This document shows, one piece after another, positions 44,261 through 52,575 of a stretch of DNA of 64,000 nt (position 1 is its first letter; each line of letters opens with the position of its first letter). The DNA is taken from assembly GCF_900143695.1 (NCBI RefSeq), contig NZ_FRFE01000007.1, positions 124,001 through 188,000 on the forward strand, read 5' to 3'. This stretch comes from Desulfopila aestuarii DSM 18488. GTDB taxonomy: Bacteria > Desulfobacterota > Desulfobulbia > Desulfobulbales > Desulfocapsaceae. Position numbers and translations under genes: made by a program. The notes under the pieces were generated by a model. It was not told the origin of the DNA. It saw nothing but the letters and a program-made list of their open reading frames with translations, and did no database searches.

Positions 44261-44863
44261 ATGAAGAAGTCAATATTAATAGCTGTTTTAGGATTATCGC
44301 TCGGTTTCGTGTCTGTATCAGTCTCGCAGGCTAGTTTGTATGTTAATGATGGAGCGTGGATCGATGTAGTTAGTTGGGATAATTTTTTAACGAAAACTGA
44401 TGATTTAGGTGGAACAGGAAGTGATCCGGTTGATGAATTAAAGTGGTTAAATAATTGGCTGAATACTAGCGGATACATTGCTGAAGATTTCCTGATGAGT
44501 GATTATACAAAATTTGATCCTGTTGTGGATTTAGAGGTCTATTCTACAAGTGGAGACCTAAGCTCTAAAATTGATAATTCCGTTGCGTTTGCCCTTGTAG
44601 ATCAACCAAAGTACTTCTTCGTTAAAACGGGAACCACTGATGAATCAAAAGGGAGTAACTGGTTTTTGTTTAACAACAATATAAATCTTGATTATGCAGT
44701 TTTTCAGTTAAGTGGTGATGGCTACTATATCAAAAATGTAGGTAAATTGAGTCACGCTGGTCAAGTCGGTGGGGGTGACACTGCTGTCCCGGAGCCTGCA
44801 ACTATGCTTCTTTTCGGAACGGGCTTAGCAAGTCTTGCTGCATATCGGCGCAAGAAAAATTAG
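44261..44863 (+). CDS. PEP-CTERM sorted exported protein
   Basis: 200 residues. The ATG at 44261 follows GAGGAG and opens a signal peptide (about 1-24, cut after SQA). The C-terminus is a textbook PEP-CTERM signal: VPEPATMLLFGTGLASL (176-192) then a basic tail YRRKKN. Such proteins are processed by exosortase (EpsH/XrtA) for surface or matrix export. The mature part is acidic, Asp/Asn/Trp-rich with no recognised domain and no Cys. The gene is visibly more AT-rich than its neighbours and flanked by inverted repeats, which suggests transfer. No exosortase gene is in the window. Confidence 0.88.
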   Translation: MKKSILIAVLGLSLGFVSVSVSQASLYVNDGAWIDVVSWDNFLTKTDDLGGTGSDPVDELKWLNNWLNTSGYIAEDFLMSDYTKFDPVVDLEVYSTSGDLSSKIDNSVAFALVDQPKYFFVKTGTTDESKGSNWFLFNNNINLDYAVFQLSGDGYYIKNVGKLSHAGQVGGGDTAVPEPATMLLFGTGLASLAAYRRKKN

Positions 44864-44881
44864 AGCCATAAAAAACAGAAT

Positions 44882-44914
44882 AAAAATGCAGGGCTGAAAA
44901 AGCCCTGCATTTTT
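44882..44914 (+). terminator. Terminator of the PEP-CTERM gene
   Basis: Perfect 14-base stem AAAAATGCAGGGCT (44882-44895) / AGCCCTGCATTTTT (44901-44914) with a GAAAA loop. Confidence 0.92.
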
Positions 44915-44930
44915 ATTGCACAGAGTACAT

Positions 44931-44968
44931 AAAGGGGACAAAAATAAAAAGGGGACAGATCTATTTAA
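44931..44968 (-). repeat. RAYT-type GTCCCCTTTT repeat, copy 3 (inverted)
   Basis: AAAGGGGACA followed by AAAAAGGGGACAGATCT and ATTTAA: two units, the reverse complement of copy 2 at 43881. It lies 37 bases upstream of the transposase gene, as expected for the associated recognition repeat. Confidence 0.8.
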
Positions 44969-45004
44969 CTGGCCTAATCCCTCTTTTTCAAGTATGAACC
45001 AATC

Positions 45005-45700
45005 ATGCCACGACAAACCAGAATCACACTCCCACACACGCCCCACCATATCATGCAGAGAGGACACAACCGCCAGACTGTGTTTACCTGTCATGAGGAT
45101 TTTGCCTATTATCGGCAGAACATTATCGAGTGTAAAGAAACATTTGGATGCAAGGTTTACGCCTATTGCCTGATGACCAACCACGTCCATCTGATCATTG
45201 ATCCTGGCAACACCCCAGAGGCAATCTCACTCATGATGAAGCGCATTTCAGGTCGTCAAGCCCGCTACCTCAACACCAGGGAGAAGCGCTCCGGAAGTTT
45301 ATGGGAAGGCCGCTTTAAGTCGAGCATCATCTCCGACCATGACTATCTGCTGGCCTGTTGCCGTTATATCGAACTCAATCCATTACGGGCCGGAATGGTG
45401 GAAAAGCCTGATGAGTACAAATGGTCAAGCTATGGGTGCAGAGGGCTTGGCAAGGCTGATCAACTGGTCGACCTCGATCGTTACTACCTTGCTCTTGGAG
45501 AAACGAACGTTGAGCGGCAGAATGCTTATGCCGACTATGTAACCAAAACAATTCCGGAAAAAGAGCTGGATCTGATCCGTTCAGCCATCCAGCGGAACCA
45601 GCTAACTGGAAATCACAGATACAGCAGACAAATCGAAGACGAGCATGGAATCCGTATCGTCAATCGCGGTCAGGGCCGGCCCAGAAAAACAGAAAGATGA
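45005..45700 (+). CDS. REP-associated tyrosine transposase (RAYT, IS200-like Y1)
   Basis: 231 residues of the Y1 transposase superfamily. The HUH metal site is HVH in MTNHVHLIID, and the nucleophile region is CCRYIELNPLRAGMV, with the catalytic Tyr expected there. The start MPRQTRITLPHTPHHIMQRG and the KRSGSLWEGRFKSS segment are typical of the RAYT group, which are domesticated, usually single-copy, and act on nearby palindromic repeats. The associated repeat lies just upstream (44931-44968). Basic C-terminal tail (GRPRKTER). Confidence 0.93.
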   Translation: MPRQTRITLPHTPHHIMQRGHNRQTVFTCHEDFAYYRQNIIECKETFGCKVYAYCLMTNHVHLIIDPGNTPEAISLMMKRISGRQARYLNTREKRSGSLWEGRFKSSIISDHDYLLACCRYIELNPLRAGMVEKPDEYKWSSYGCRGLGKADQLVDLDRYYLALGETNVERQNAYADYVTKTIPEKELDLIRSAIQRNQLTGNHRYSRQIEDEHGIRIVNRGQGRPRKTER

Positions 45701-45854
45701 ATCCAGCGAGGTTTCCAAGGCTCAAATAAATGCTCAATACACTGTAATCACAACTATTTTTATCACCAATCAAATTGAGTTGAAGAATTGTTCAAAATAT
45801 CGCTGATGGCAATACAGCCACCAGCGGGTTATGTGGAAATCAAGAGAAATTGGA

Positions 45855-46895
45855 TTATGCCGCTCGCTGCATGCCAAAAAGCTCTTCTGCCATGCGGTTG
45901 GCGATAAGATGGGTCGGTAGCTTCATACTTTTTGACTGCCTGAGGATATCAAGCACGGTCTCACCGATTTTCGCCGTCTCGGTCTTCGCCCGTTCCGGGT
46001 CATAATCCTGATCGATTTCGCAGCTGATATTGATAACCCCACCGGCATTGACCGCATAATCGGGCGCATAAAGGATATCGCGATCGAAGAGCCGATTACC
46101 GTCTATTTCCTCAAGCAGTTGATTGTTGGCACTGCCCGCAACTATAGCGCACTGCAGTTTAGGGATTGTCATGCTGTTGAGTGTTCCGCCAAGGGCGCAG
46201 GGAGAAAATATATCGCATGGAACCTCGTAGATCGCGTCCGGAGACACTTCCTCAAAAGAGATTCTCTCGCGCAATTTCGCAATATTTTCTCTATTAATAT
46301 CGGAAGCAATGATTGAACAACCGTCTTTCACCAGCAGTTCGGCCAACCGTCCACCGGTCTCACCGACACCCTGGATTGCCACGACCATTCCTTTTGTGCT
46401 CTCACGGTTGTACCTGAATTTGACACAGGCCCGAATGGCGCAATACACCCCATAAGCCGTAAATGGGCTCGGGTTACCGCTGGCACCAACTGTTGCCACA
46501 TGGCGAGTAAAGCGCTTCACCGCGACCATATCCTCCACCGTTGAGTTCACATCTTCAGCGGTGATATAGCGACCACCAAGCGTATCAACAAATCTGCCAA
46601 CCGCCTCAAAAAGCGCCACCCTTTCGACCTTGCTAAGATCGGCAAAGACCACACTCTTACCACCGCCAAGCGGCAGTCTGGCCAGACTGTTCTTATAGGT
46701 CATTCCTTTGCTCAGCCTCAGCACATCAACAAGTGCATCCTCTTCCCGCGCGTAGCTCCAGACCCTGCAGCCGCCAAGGGCTGGACCGCGGTTGGAGTTG
46801 TGCACGGCAATCCAGGAGGTGAAGCCAACTTCGGTGTTATCGCAACGCACCACCTCTTCATAGCCCGGTATATCCAGAACGGTGTACCTGTTCAT
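45855..46895 (-). CDS. Glu/Leu/Phe/Val dehydrogenase, leucine dehydrogenase-like
   Basis: 346 residues from the ATG at 46895, which has AAGG 8 bases upstream; a second ATG two codons earlier is too close to it. The catalytic lysine motif is GMTYKNSLARLPLGGGKSVV and the glycine-rich NAD site is IQGVGETGGRLAELL. Length (about 350) fits leucine/valine/phenylalanine dehydrogenases rather than glutamate dehydrogenase (about 420-450). It oxidatively deaminates a branched-chain or aromatic amino acid to the 2-oxoacid. It is the last gene behind the vor genes, 44 bases downstream of the gamma subunit. Confidence 0.9.
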   Translation of the reverse strand: MNRYTVLDIPGYEEVVRCDNTEVGFTSWIAVHNSNRGPALGGCRVWSYAREEDALVDVLRLSKGMTYKNSLARLPLGGGKSVVFADLSKVERVALFEAVGRFVDTLGGRYITAEDVNSTVEDMVAVKRFTRHVATVGASGNPSPFTAYGVYCAIRACVKFRYNRESTKGMVVAIQGVGETGGRLAELLVKDGCSIIASDINRENIAKLRERISFEEVSPDAIYEVPCDIFSPCALGGTLNSMTIPKLQCAIVAGSANNQLLEEIDGNRLFDRDILYAPDYAVNAGGVINISCEIDQDYDPERAKTETAKIGETVLDILRQSKSMKLPTHLIANRMAEELFGMQRAA

Positions 46896-46945
46896 GCCCA
46901 TTACCTTTAATCGAGATTGATCTGGTTAAATATCCAGCTATTAAC

Positions 46946-47515
46946 CTATGCCGCCTTAGGCAACTCTATGGTCGCGTTGACTGCAGCCGCACCCTCTTTC
47001 AAGGCTCGGATATTGAGATCGAGCATCCGCCCGGCCTTCTCCCCAAAAACCTTTTTAAACGCCTCGATAACGCTCTCAAGCGAAAATTCCTTACTCACGG
47101 CCAGATAGGCCCCTAGCATGACCATGTTTGCAGCTTTCGGATTACCGCAGACAGCAGCAAGTTCATTGGCTGGGATGGCATAGACCCGCACATCCTTGCG
47201 GTTGACTTTCTTCTGAATGAGCGAACTATTCACAAAAATTGCACCACCCGACACCACGCTTTTTTCAAACTTTTCAAGCGACGGCAAATTCAGAATGATG
47301 GCACAGGTCGCATTGGTGGTGACTATCGGAGATCCAACCGGATTATCGGAAACGACTACACTGCAATAGGCTGTACCGCCCCGCATCTCCGGACCATATG
47401 ACGGCATCCAGGTAACGTGCTTGCCATCCAGCATTCCGGCATAGGTTAAAAGCTGACCCAGCGACATCACTCCCTGACCGCCAAAACCCGCACACAGCAC
47501 TCGTTCGTTACACAT
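46946..47515 (-). CDS. 2-oxoacid:ferredoxin oxidoreductase, gamma subunit
   Basis: 189 residues. Pyruvate/ketoisovalerate oxidoreductase catalytic gamma domain: GFGGQGVMSLGQLL at the N-terminus, then MPSYGPEMRGGTAYCSVVVS and NLPSLEKFE. It starts 8 bases inside the end of the beta gene, indicating translational coupling. Confidence 0.93.
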   Translation of the reverse strand: MCNERVLCAGFGGQGVMSLGQLLTYAGMLDGKHVTWMPSYGPEMRGGTAYCSVVVSDNPVGSPIVTTNATCAIILNLPSLEKFEKSVVSGGAIFVNSSLIQKKVNRKDVRVYAIPANELAAVCGNPKAANMVMLGAYLAVSKEFSLESVIEAFKKVFGEKAGRMLDLNIRALKEGAAAVNATIELPKAA

Positions 47516-48260
47516 TTTTTCCTCCTTCCGGCGCTTTCAGCACACCGAGTGGATAGTAGGGAACCATGTTCGCTTCAAGCCAAGCAACCGCATCGACAGG
47601 GCTCAGGCCCCATCCGGTAGGACAGGTGGACAGCACCTCTATCAGAGAAAATCCCCTTTTTTCCACTTGGCAGGTTAAACCCTTTTTAATCGCTCTTTTG
47701 GCTTTACGTATTTCTTTCGGGCTATGCAGTGAGACCCGTTCCACATAGGCTGCCCCTGGAATCTGGGCCAGCATCTCGGAAACTTTCAGCGGCATGCCGT
47801 TGATCACCGGATTGCGCCCGGCCGGAGCTGTGGTCACCTTCTGACCGGCCAGGGTGGTCGGAGCCATCTGGCCGCCGGTCATCCCGTAGATGGCATTATT
47901 AACGAAGACCACCGTGATGTTTTCACCACGATGGGCCGCATGGACGATCTCAGCCGTACCAATGGAAGCCAGGTCGCCATCCCCCTGGTAGGTGAAGACA
48001 ATCGAATCCGGTCGTACCCGCTTGATACCGGTGGCAACCGCCGGGGCCCGACCGTGCAGACACTCAATCATGTCGACGTTGATATAATTATAGGAGAGAA
48101 TCGAGCAACCCACCGCCGAGCAACCAATAGTATTTCCGAGCAGATCCAGTTCCTCCAGCGCTTCGCCAACCAGTCGGTGGGCGATGCCATGGGTACAGCC
48201 CGGACAATAGTGGGTCTCGGCCTCGGTCAAACCTTTGGTTCGCGAGAACACAACGCTCAT
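47508..48260 (-). CDS. 2-oxoacid:ferredoxin oxidoreductase, beta (TPP-binding) subunit
   Basis: 250 residues. CPGCTHG near the N-terminus ligates a cluster, and the TPP/Mg motif is YQGDGDLASIGTAE ... NNAIYGMTGGQMAPTT. The start at 48260 overlaps the alpha stop in an ATGA. Partner of the alpha subunit in decarboxylating a 2-oxoacid to acyl-CoA. Confidence 0.94.
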   Translation of the reverse strand: MSVVFSRTKGLTEAETHYCPGCTHGIAHRLVGEALEELDLLGNTIGCSAVGCSILSYNYINVDMIECLHGRAPAVATGIKRVRPDSIVFTYQGDGDLASIGTAEIVHAAHRGENITVVFVNNAIYGMTGGQMAPTTLAGQKVTTAPAGRNPVINGMPLKVSEMLAQIPGAAYVERVSLHSPKEIRKAKRAIKKGLTCQVEKRGFSLIEVLSTCPTGWGLSPVDAVAWLEANMVPYYPLGVLKAPEGGKNV

Positions 48261-49321
48261 TGTCGCCCCCCTTTCATGATGTTTTTCGCCTTTGCGACCA
48301 GCTCTTCCGGCGACGGGATCATGCCACCGCAACGACCGTAGAAGGCCACCGGCAGTTTTCCATTTACCGCCAGCCGAACATCGTCGACCATCTGCCCGCA
48401 GCTCATTTCAACACAGAGCACGGTCTGACACCTGCTCGCCAATTGCTGAAAGGGCTTATCAGGAAAAGGCCAGAGTGTCCGGGGACGGATAAGACCAGCC
48501 GCAAAACCTTCTTCCCGAAGCTGGTCCACCGCGTTTCTGGCGATTCTTGCTGTCGAACCGTAGGCGGTAAAAACCAGTACTGCATCGTCGATGAGGTACT
48601 CTTCCCACGAGCATTCTGCTGCCGCGATTTTTTGAAACTTCTCCTGCAGCTCGAAGTTTCGGGCCTCCAGCCGGGCCGGGTCAAGCATCAGGGTCTTAAT
48701 TGTTTTCGGCTTCCGCACATTGCCATGGCCCGTGAGCTTCCACTCTTTTTCCGGTGGCTCCTTGAGTTCGATATTGTCAAACTCCACCGGTTCCATCATC
48801 TGTCCCAGCATACCGTCACTGACGATAAAGACCGGAGTACGGTAGCAATCGGCCATCTCAAAGGCCTGCACCATCATCGAAACCGATTCCTGGACCGTAG
48901 CCGGGGCCAGAGCCGGCACCCGGTAATCGCCATTGCCGCCGCCACGGGTCATCTGGAAATAGTCGGCCTGTGAAGGCTGAATACCACCGATACCGGGACC
49001 ACCGCGCATAACGTTCACTATCACACAGGGCATCTCCGCCGCTGCCAAGAGCGAAATTCCCTCCTGCATCAGGGCAAGACCCGGCGAGGAAGAGGAGGTC
49101 ATAACCCGGCACCCGACGGCAGCCGCGCCATAGAGCATATTGACGGCGCCAATTTCGCTTTCTGCCTGGATAAAAACCCCGCCGATTTTCGGCAGTTCAC
49201 GGGCCAGGAACTCGGGAATTTCATTCTGCGGCGTGATGGGATAACCAAAAAAGTGGGTGCAGCCACCGCGGATTGCGGCCAGCGCCAGGGCCTCATTGCC
49301 CTTCATCAGCGTCATGGTCAT
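48257..49321 (-). CDS. 2-oxoacid:ferredoxin oxidoreductase, alpha subunit (VorB-type)
   Basis: 354 residues. KGNEALALAAIRGGC and the FFGYPITPQNEIPEFLA segment are the hallmarks of the 3-methyl-2-oxobutanoate (VorB) or 2-oxoglutarate (KorA) alpha subunit. The start at 49321 overlaps the ferredoxin stop in ATGA. Substrate choice between branched-chain and 2-oxoglutarate is inferred from the adjacent leucine-dehydrogenase-like gene, favouring branched-chain. Confidence 0.93.
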   Translation of the reverse strand: MTMTLMKGNEALALAAIRGGCTHFFGYPITPQNEIPEFLARELPKIGGVFIQAESEIGAVNMLYGAAAVGCRVMTSSSSPGLALMQEGISLLAAAEMPCVIVNVMRGGPGIGGIQPSQADYFQMTRGGGNGDYRVPALAPATVQESVSMMVQAFEMADCYRTPVFIVSDGMLGQMMEPVEFDNIELKEPPEKEWKLTGHGNVRKPKTIKTLMLDPARLEARNFELQEKFQKIAAAECSWEEYLIDDAVLVFTAYGSTARIARNAVDQLREEGFAAGLIRPRTLWPFPDKPFQQLASRCQTVLCVEMSCGQMVDDVRLAVNGKLPVAFYGRCGGMIPSPEELVAKAKNIMKGGRQ

Positions 49322-49563
49322 GACTTCACCTCCTTTTTCACAGGAATGCGCTCGACGCTGATAACCACGTCGGGGCAAATCAGGGCACAACTGGTACAGC
49401 CGATGCATCGCTCCGGTTCGGCCACAATAGCCGGCTGATATCCTTTAACATTGACCGCACCATCACTGATGGCAAGAACGGACTGGGGGCAGACGGAAAC
49501 GCACAGCCCACACCCCTTACAGCGATCAACCGCGATGTGTGGAATCCCTTGTATACCGGCCAT
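49318..49563 (-). CDS. 2-oxoacid:ferredoxin oxidoreductase, delta (2x[4Fe-4S]) subunit
   Basis: 81 residues with two CxxCxxCxxxCP motifs (CKGCGLCVSVCPQ and CIGCTSCALICPD), the usual electron-transfer subunit of four-subunit enzymes. GGAGGAGATC precedes the ATG. First gene of the operon. Confidence 0.94.
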   Translation of the reverse strand: MAGIQGIPHIAVDRCKGCGLCVSVCPQSVLAISDGAVNVKGYQPAIVAEPERCIGCTSCALICPDVVISVERIPVKKEVKS

Positions 49564-49605
49564 GATCTCCTCCGCGAAAAATGGTGGATGGTTGGTCCTG
49601 GTTAA

Positions 49606-49635
49606 ATATTATCAAATTTTATTTATCCGTGTCAA
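49606..49635 (-). promoter_or_regulatory. Promoter of the vor operon
   Basis: Minus strand TTGACA (49630-49635), 18-base spacer, TAATAT (49606-49611), giving a leader of about 35 bases before the ferredoxin-subunit ATG. An interrupted inverted repeat TTGCCTCG/CGAGCAA lies further upstream (49778-49795). Confidence 0.65.
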
Positions 49636-49835
49636 ACTTCACCATACAGCTTTACCAAAAAAGAGCAAGAGAATTTCAAAGTACAACAACAACGATATTT
49701 CAAGCTGTTGACAGCACAAAACATGCAGCAGGCAACCAAGAACAATACAAAAACGATGTTTCTTACGAAAAAACTCGTTGCCTCGTCGCGAGCAATCGGA
49801 CGTAATGTCGAAAAGAGAGATACAACAGGAAAAAA

Positions 49836-50423
49836 TCAGGCAGGCTTATAAATGACGGCCAGGGTCTTGGCCGGGCCACCGATGCCACGATAGCCATGCG
49901 GCACGATGGAGTCGAAGTAGAGGCTGTCCCCTTCTTCGAGGATGACGGAATTTTCACCGCAACGAAACTCAAGTTTCCCTTCAAGCACGTAGAGAAATTC
50001 CTCGCCACGGTGGTTGTTGTAGACGATGTCCTTGGCTTCCCGCTCCTCCATGTGAACAATGAACGGCTCCATGGCCTTATCAACCTTGGGATAAGCGAGT
50101 GGTTCATACTGATAGCCAATATGGGAAATATGCGGGCCCTTGGCCACCCCGTAGCGATCTTCCTTCCTGACCACAACCATGTTGGTTTCCTGTGGAGAAT
50201 CCTGAAAAAAATGGCCTATCGGCACCCCCAGGGCGGTGGCGATCTTCAGCAAGGTGGCTATGGGCGGGGTGACAAAGTTATTTTCGATCTGAGAGAGATT
50301 GGGTTTGGAAAGCCCGGTCATGTTCGCCAAATCCTGCAGGGTCAGATCCCGCTTATTACGGAGCTTACGGATCTGGGTACCAAGATCGAGGGAGGCAAGG
50401 GCTTCTTTCATATCGGTCAGCAT
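49836..50423 (-). CDS. XRE-family regulator with C-terminal cupin
   Basis: 195 residues. N-terminal helix-turn-helix (about 17-70, LRNKRDLTLQDLANMTGLSK) and C-terminal cupin (about 115-190, GEEFLYVLEGKLEF, LEEGDSLYFDSIVPHGYR) that would bind a small metabolite. Start at 50423 has GGAG 3 bases upstream; Met5 (50411) is an alternative. It lies directly upstream of the vor promoter on the same strand and may control it. Confidence 0.9.
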   Translation of the reverse strand: MLTDMKEALASLDLGTQIRKLRNKRDLTLQDLANMTGLSKPNLSQIENNFVTPPIATLLKIATALGVPIGHFFQDSPQETNMVVVRKEDRYGVAKGPHISHIGYQYEPLAYPKVDKAMEPFIVHMEEREAKDIVYNNHRGEEFLYVLEGKLEFRCGENSVILEEGDSLYFDSIVPHGYRGIGGPAKTLAVIYKPA

Positions 50424-50853
50424 ATTCTCCGTTCAAACATGATTGAATCGCCGCAGACCAAACTGGTCGCGATATCTCTTTGGCTACTACTGTTTATTAA
50501 TATACAACTATCCTGATCCCTCTTCACCCTTTTTGGTATTCGCTACGGCCATCCCCACCAGCCCTTCCCGAATCGGCCACCACACAGTGCCACTACAATT
50601 TCCACTGATCCCTGTCCATGGCTCAAGAAAAAGACAGCATTCCATCGATTTTTCTAGCACCATCTGCACAGCTACTTATCGTAATAGCGAAAGGTTATCC
50701 AAGGACCATTGACGTAGTTAGGATGAAGAGCACCTGCTGGGGAACCACGTAAAGTATCCCATCAACAGTGTCGAGTCCCCGGCTATATCAACCTTTTCCA
50801 AACCAGTCATCTATCTTCGTACTGACACTCTGCAATCTTCAAGGAGGGAAAGA
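50424..50853. other. Intergenic region between the cupin regulator and the Usp gene
   Basis: About 430 bases between divergent genes with no gene seen; short frames here lack ribosome sites. AAGGAGG before 50854 belongs to the Usp gene. Confidence 0.45.
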
Positions 50854-51786
50854 ATGAAACGGTTCATGAACATCCTCTACATTCTCGACACAGACCCCGC
50901 CCAGGAAACACAGGTAATCACTGCTGTCCAGAACCTGGCAAGGCAAAACGACGCCTCGGTCCGTATTGTCCGGGTTCTGGAAGACACCATCATCGACAGT
51001 GTCGGAAAACAGTTCTCCAACAGAATTCAAACACTTGTTGACATGGAAAGAAAACATGCCGGTCAGGAGCTGGAGCAAGTTCTGGCCCAGCCAGGTTGGC
51101 AGGGAATCGTCACCAGCGGCGAGGTTCTTATCGGTAAGGATTTCATCACCGTGATCCGCAAGGTCCTAGAGGAAGAACATGACCTCGTGGTCAAGGCCCG
51201 CTGCACTACTGAAAGTACCGATCAGTTTGCCATGCGCCTTTTCCGTAAATGTCCATGCCCGGTCTGGATCATCTCCACAGCGACCAACCAGCCAGGTGAA
51301 ACAGTTGTCGGTGCCGTCGATCTTGCCAGCACCGAAAAGGAAAGCCAGCAACTCAACAGGAAAATCGTCGAGCTCACTTCCTCCCTTGCCCAGATAGAAC
51401 AGAAGGAAGCGCATTTCGTCCATGCCTGGCATCTGCAGTACGAAACAAGCATGCGCGGCCCCCGCTTTCAAGTCGCCGACAAAGAGATCGACGCGATGAA
51501 ACAGGAAATCGTCGCAACGAGATCTGCAGCATTTTCACAACTCTTTGCCGACGCCGGCATCACCGTCAATGACAATCAAATCCACTTGGTTGAAGGCCCC
51601 CCAGCCACAGTCATCAAGCAGCAGCTGCAGAGCCTGCAGGGGAATATTCTCGTAATGGGCACGGTTGCCAGAAGCGGGCTACCGGGACTCCTTCTCGGCA
51701 ACAAAGCGGAAGAGGTGCTGAGCCAGGTGAATTGTACGGTATTGGCAGTAAAGCCAAACGGGTTCATATCACCCGTTACCTTGTGA
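50854..51786 (+). CDS. Universal stress protein, two Usp domains
   Basis: 310 residues. Two tandem UspA folds (about 1-145 and 150-305). The second ends with the ATP-binding-type pattern GTVARSGLPGLLLGNKAEEVL, like the G-2x-G-9x-G(S/T) motif; the first is degenerate. Strong AAGGAGG ribosome site. Cytoplasmic; role unspecified. Tandem Usp proteins of this kind resemble E. coli UspE. Confidence 0.9.
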   Translation: MKRFMNILYILDTDPAQETQVITAVQNLARQNDASVRIVRVLEDTIIDSVGKQFSNRIQTLVDMERKHAGQELEQVLAQPGWQGIVTSGEVLIGKDFITVIRKVLEEEHDLVVKARCTTESTDQFAMRLFRKCPCPVWIISTATNQPGETVVGAVDLASTEKESQQLNRKIVELTSSLAQIEQKEAHFVHAWHLQYETSMRGPRFQVADKEIDAMKQEIVATRSAAFSQLFADAGITVNDNQIHLVEGPPATVIKQQLQSLQGNILVMGTVARSGLPGLLLGNKAEEVLSQVNCTVLAVKPNGFISPVTL

Positions 51787-51875
51787 TGCCCTGGTATTAC
51801 GTATTACATGTTTTTATACAGACTGGTCGAATGAACTGACCTGCAACTTTTACCACACGCAGTCGAGAACGAACT

Positions 51876-52316
51876 ATGAAAGAAATACAACAGGATGACA
51901 AGTTTCTGTGGCTGCTCCGTAATGTTATTCATTACTGCCTGAAAACCCTGGGATTGCTGATGGTGCTGGTCATCATCTCAGGGGTGGTCGATGTCGCCTG
52001 GACTATTTACCAGCGACTTGCCGCTAAACCAATGTTCATTCTGACAATCAGCGATGTGCTGGCCACCTTCGGTGCATTCATGGTGGTACTTATCGCCATC
52101 GAGATCTTCCAGAACATTATTCTTTATCTGCGTGACGATGTGATTCACGTGAAAATTGTTATCTCCACTGCCCTCATGGCAATTGCCCGAAAAGTGATCA
52201 TTCTCGATTACGACACCCTGGAGCCCATGCATATCTGGGCAACCGGTATAGTGCTGGTTGCCACTGGTATCACCTACTACCTCATCCATAAGATTCCGGA
52301 CGAGGGGCAGAAGTGA
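51876..52316 (+). CDS. PsiE-family (phosphate-starvation-inducible E) membrane protein
   Basis: 146 residues with four predicted membrane helices; the IEIFQNIILYLRDD region and RKVIILDYD segment match the PsiE family. Follows the Usp gene by 89 bases. Function of the family is unknown. Confidence 0.82.
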   Translation: MKEIQQDDKFLWLLRNVIHYCLKTLGLLMVLVIISGVVDVAWTIYQRLAAKPMFILTISDVLATFGAFMVVLIAIEIFQNIILYLRDDVIHVKIVISTALMAIARKVIILDYDTLEPMHIWATGIVLVATGITYYLIHKIPDEGQK

Positions 52317-52460
52317 CGTGTAAAGGTTACCGGCCGACCACACTATGCAACTCTTAACCCGCTTTGTTGACATGTGCCTTTCATCCAGGGTGTGAAGTAA
52401 CCGCCGGTTCGCTTTTTCAGTGCTTCTCCGAAAAAATTTGTTTATGATTTCCTCTTTCTT

Positions 52461-52477
52461 TCAGGTCATTGACCAGA
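52461..52477. promoter_or_regulatory. Inverted repeat upstream of the BMP transporter operon
   Basis: GGTCA-T-TGACC (52464-52474), perfect over 5 bases per arm and flanked by TC/GA, about 100 bases before the binding-protein ATG. Possible operator; no regulator gene adjacent. Confidence 0.35.
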
Positions 52478-52575
52478 ATATATTCTGTTCTGTCGCCGCC
52501 GGTAAAGCCCATACGCTATCCGTACGGTATTGCTGCTTTTTAACGTACCAATTATCCAACATTCGAGGAGAGAAC

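Noticed and set aside
52317-52575. Purine riboswitch upstream of the BMP transporter
   Set aside because: The conserved loop and junction sequences are not present.
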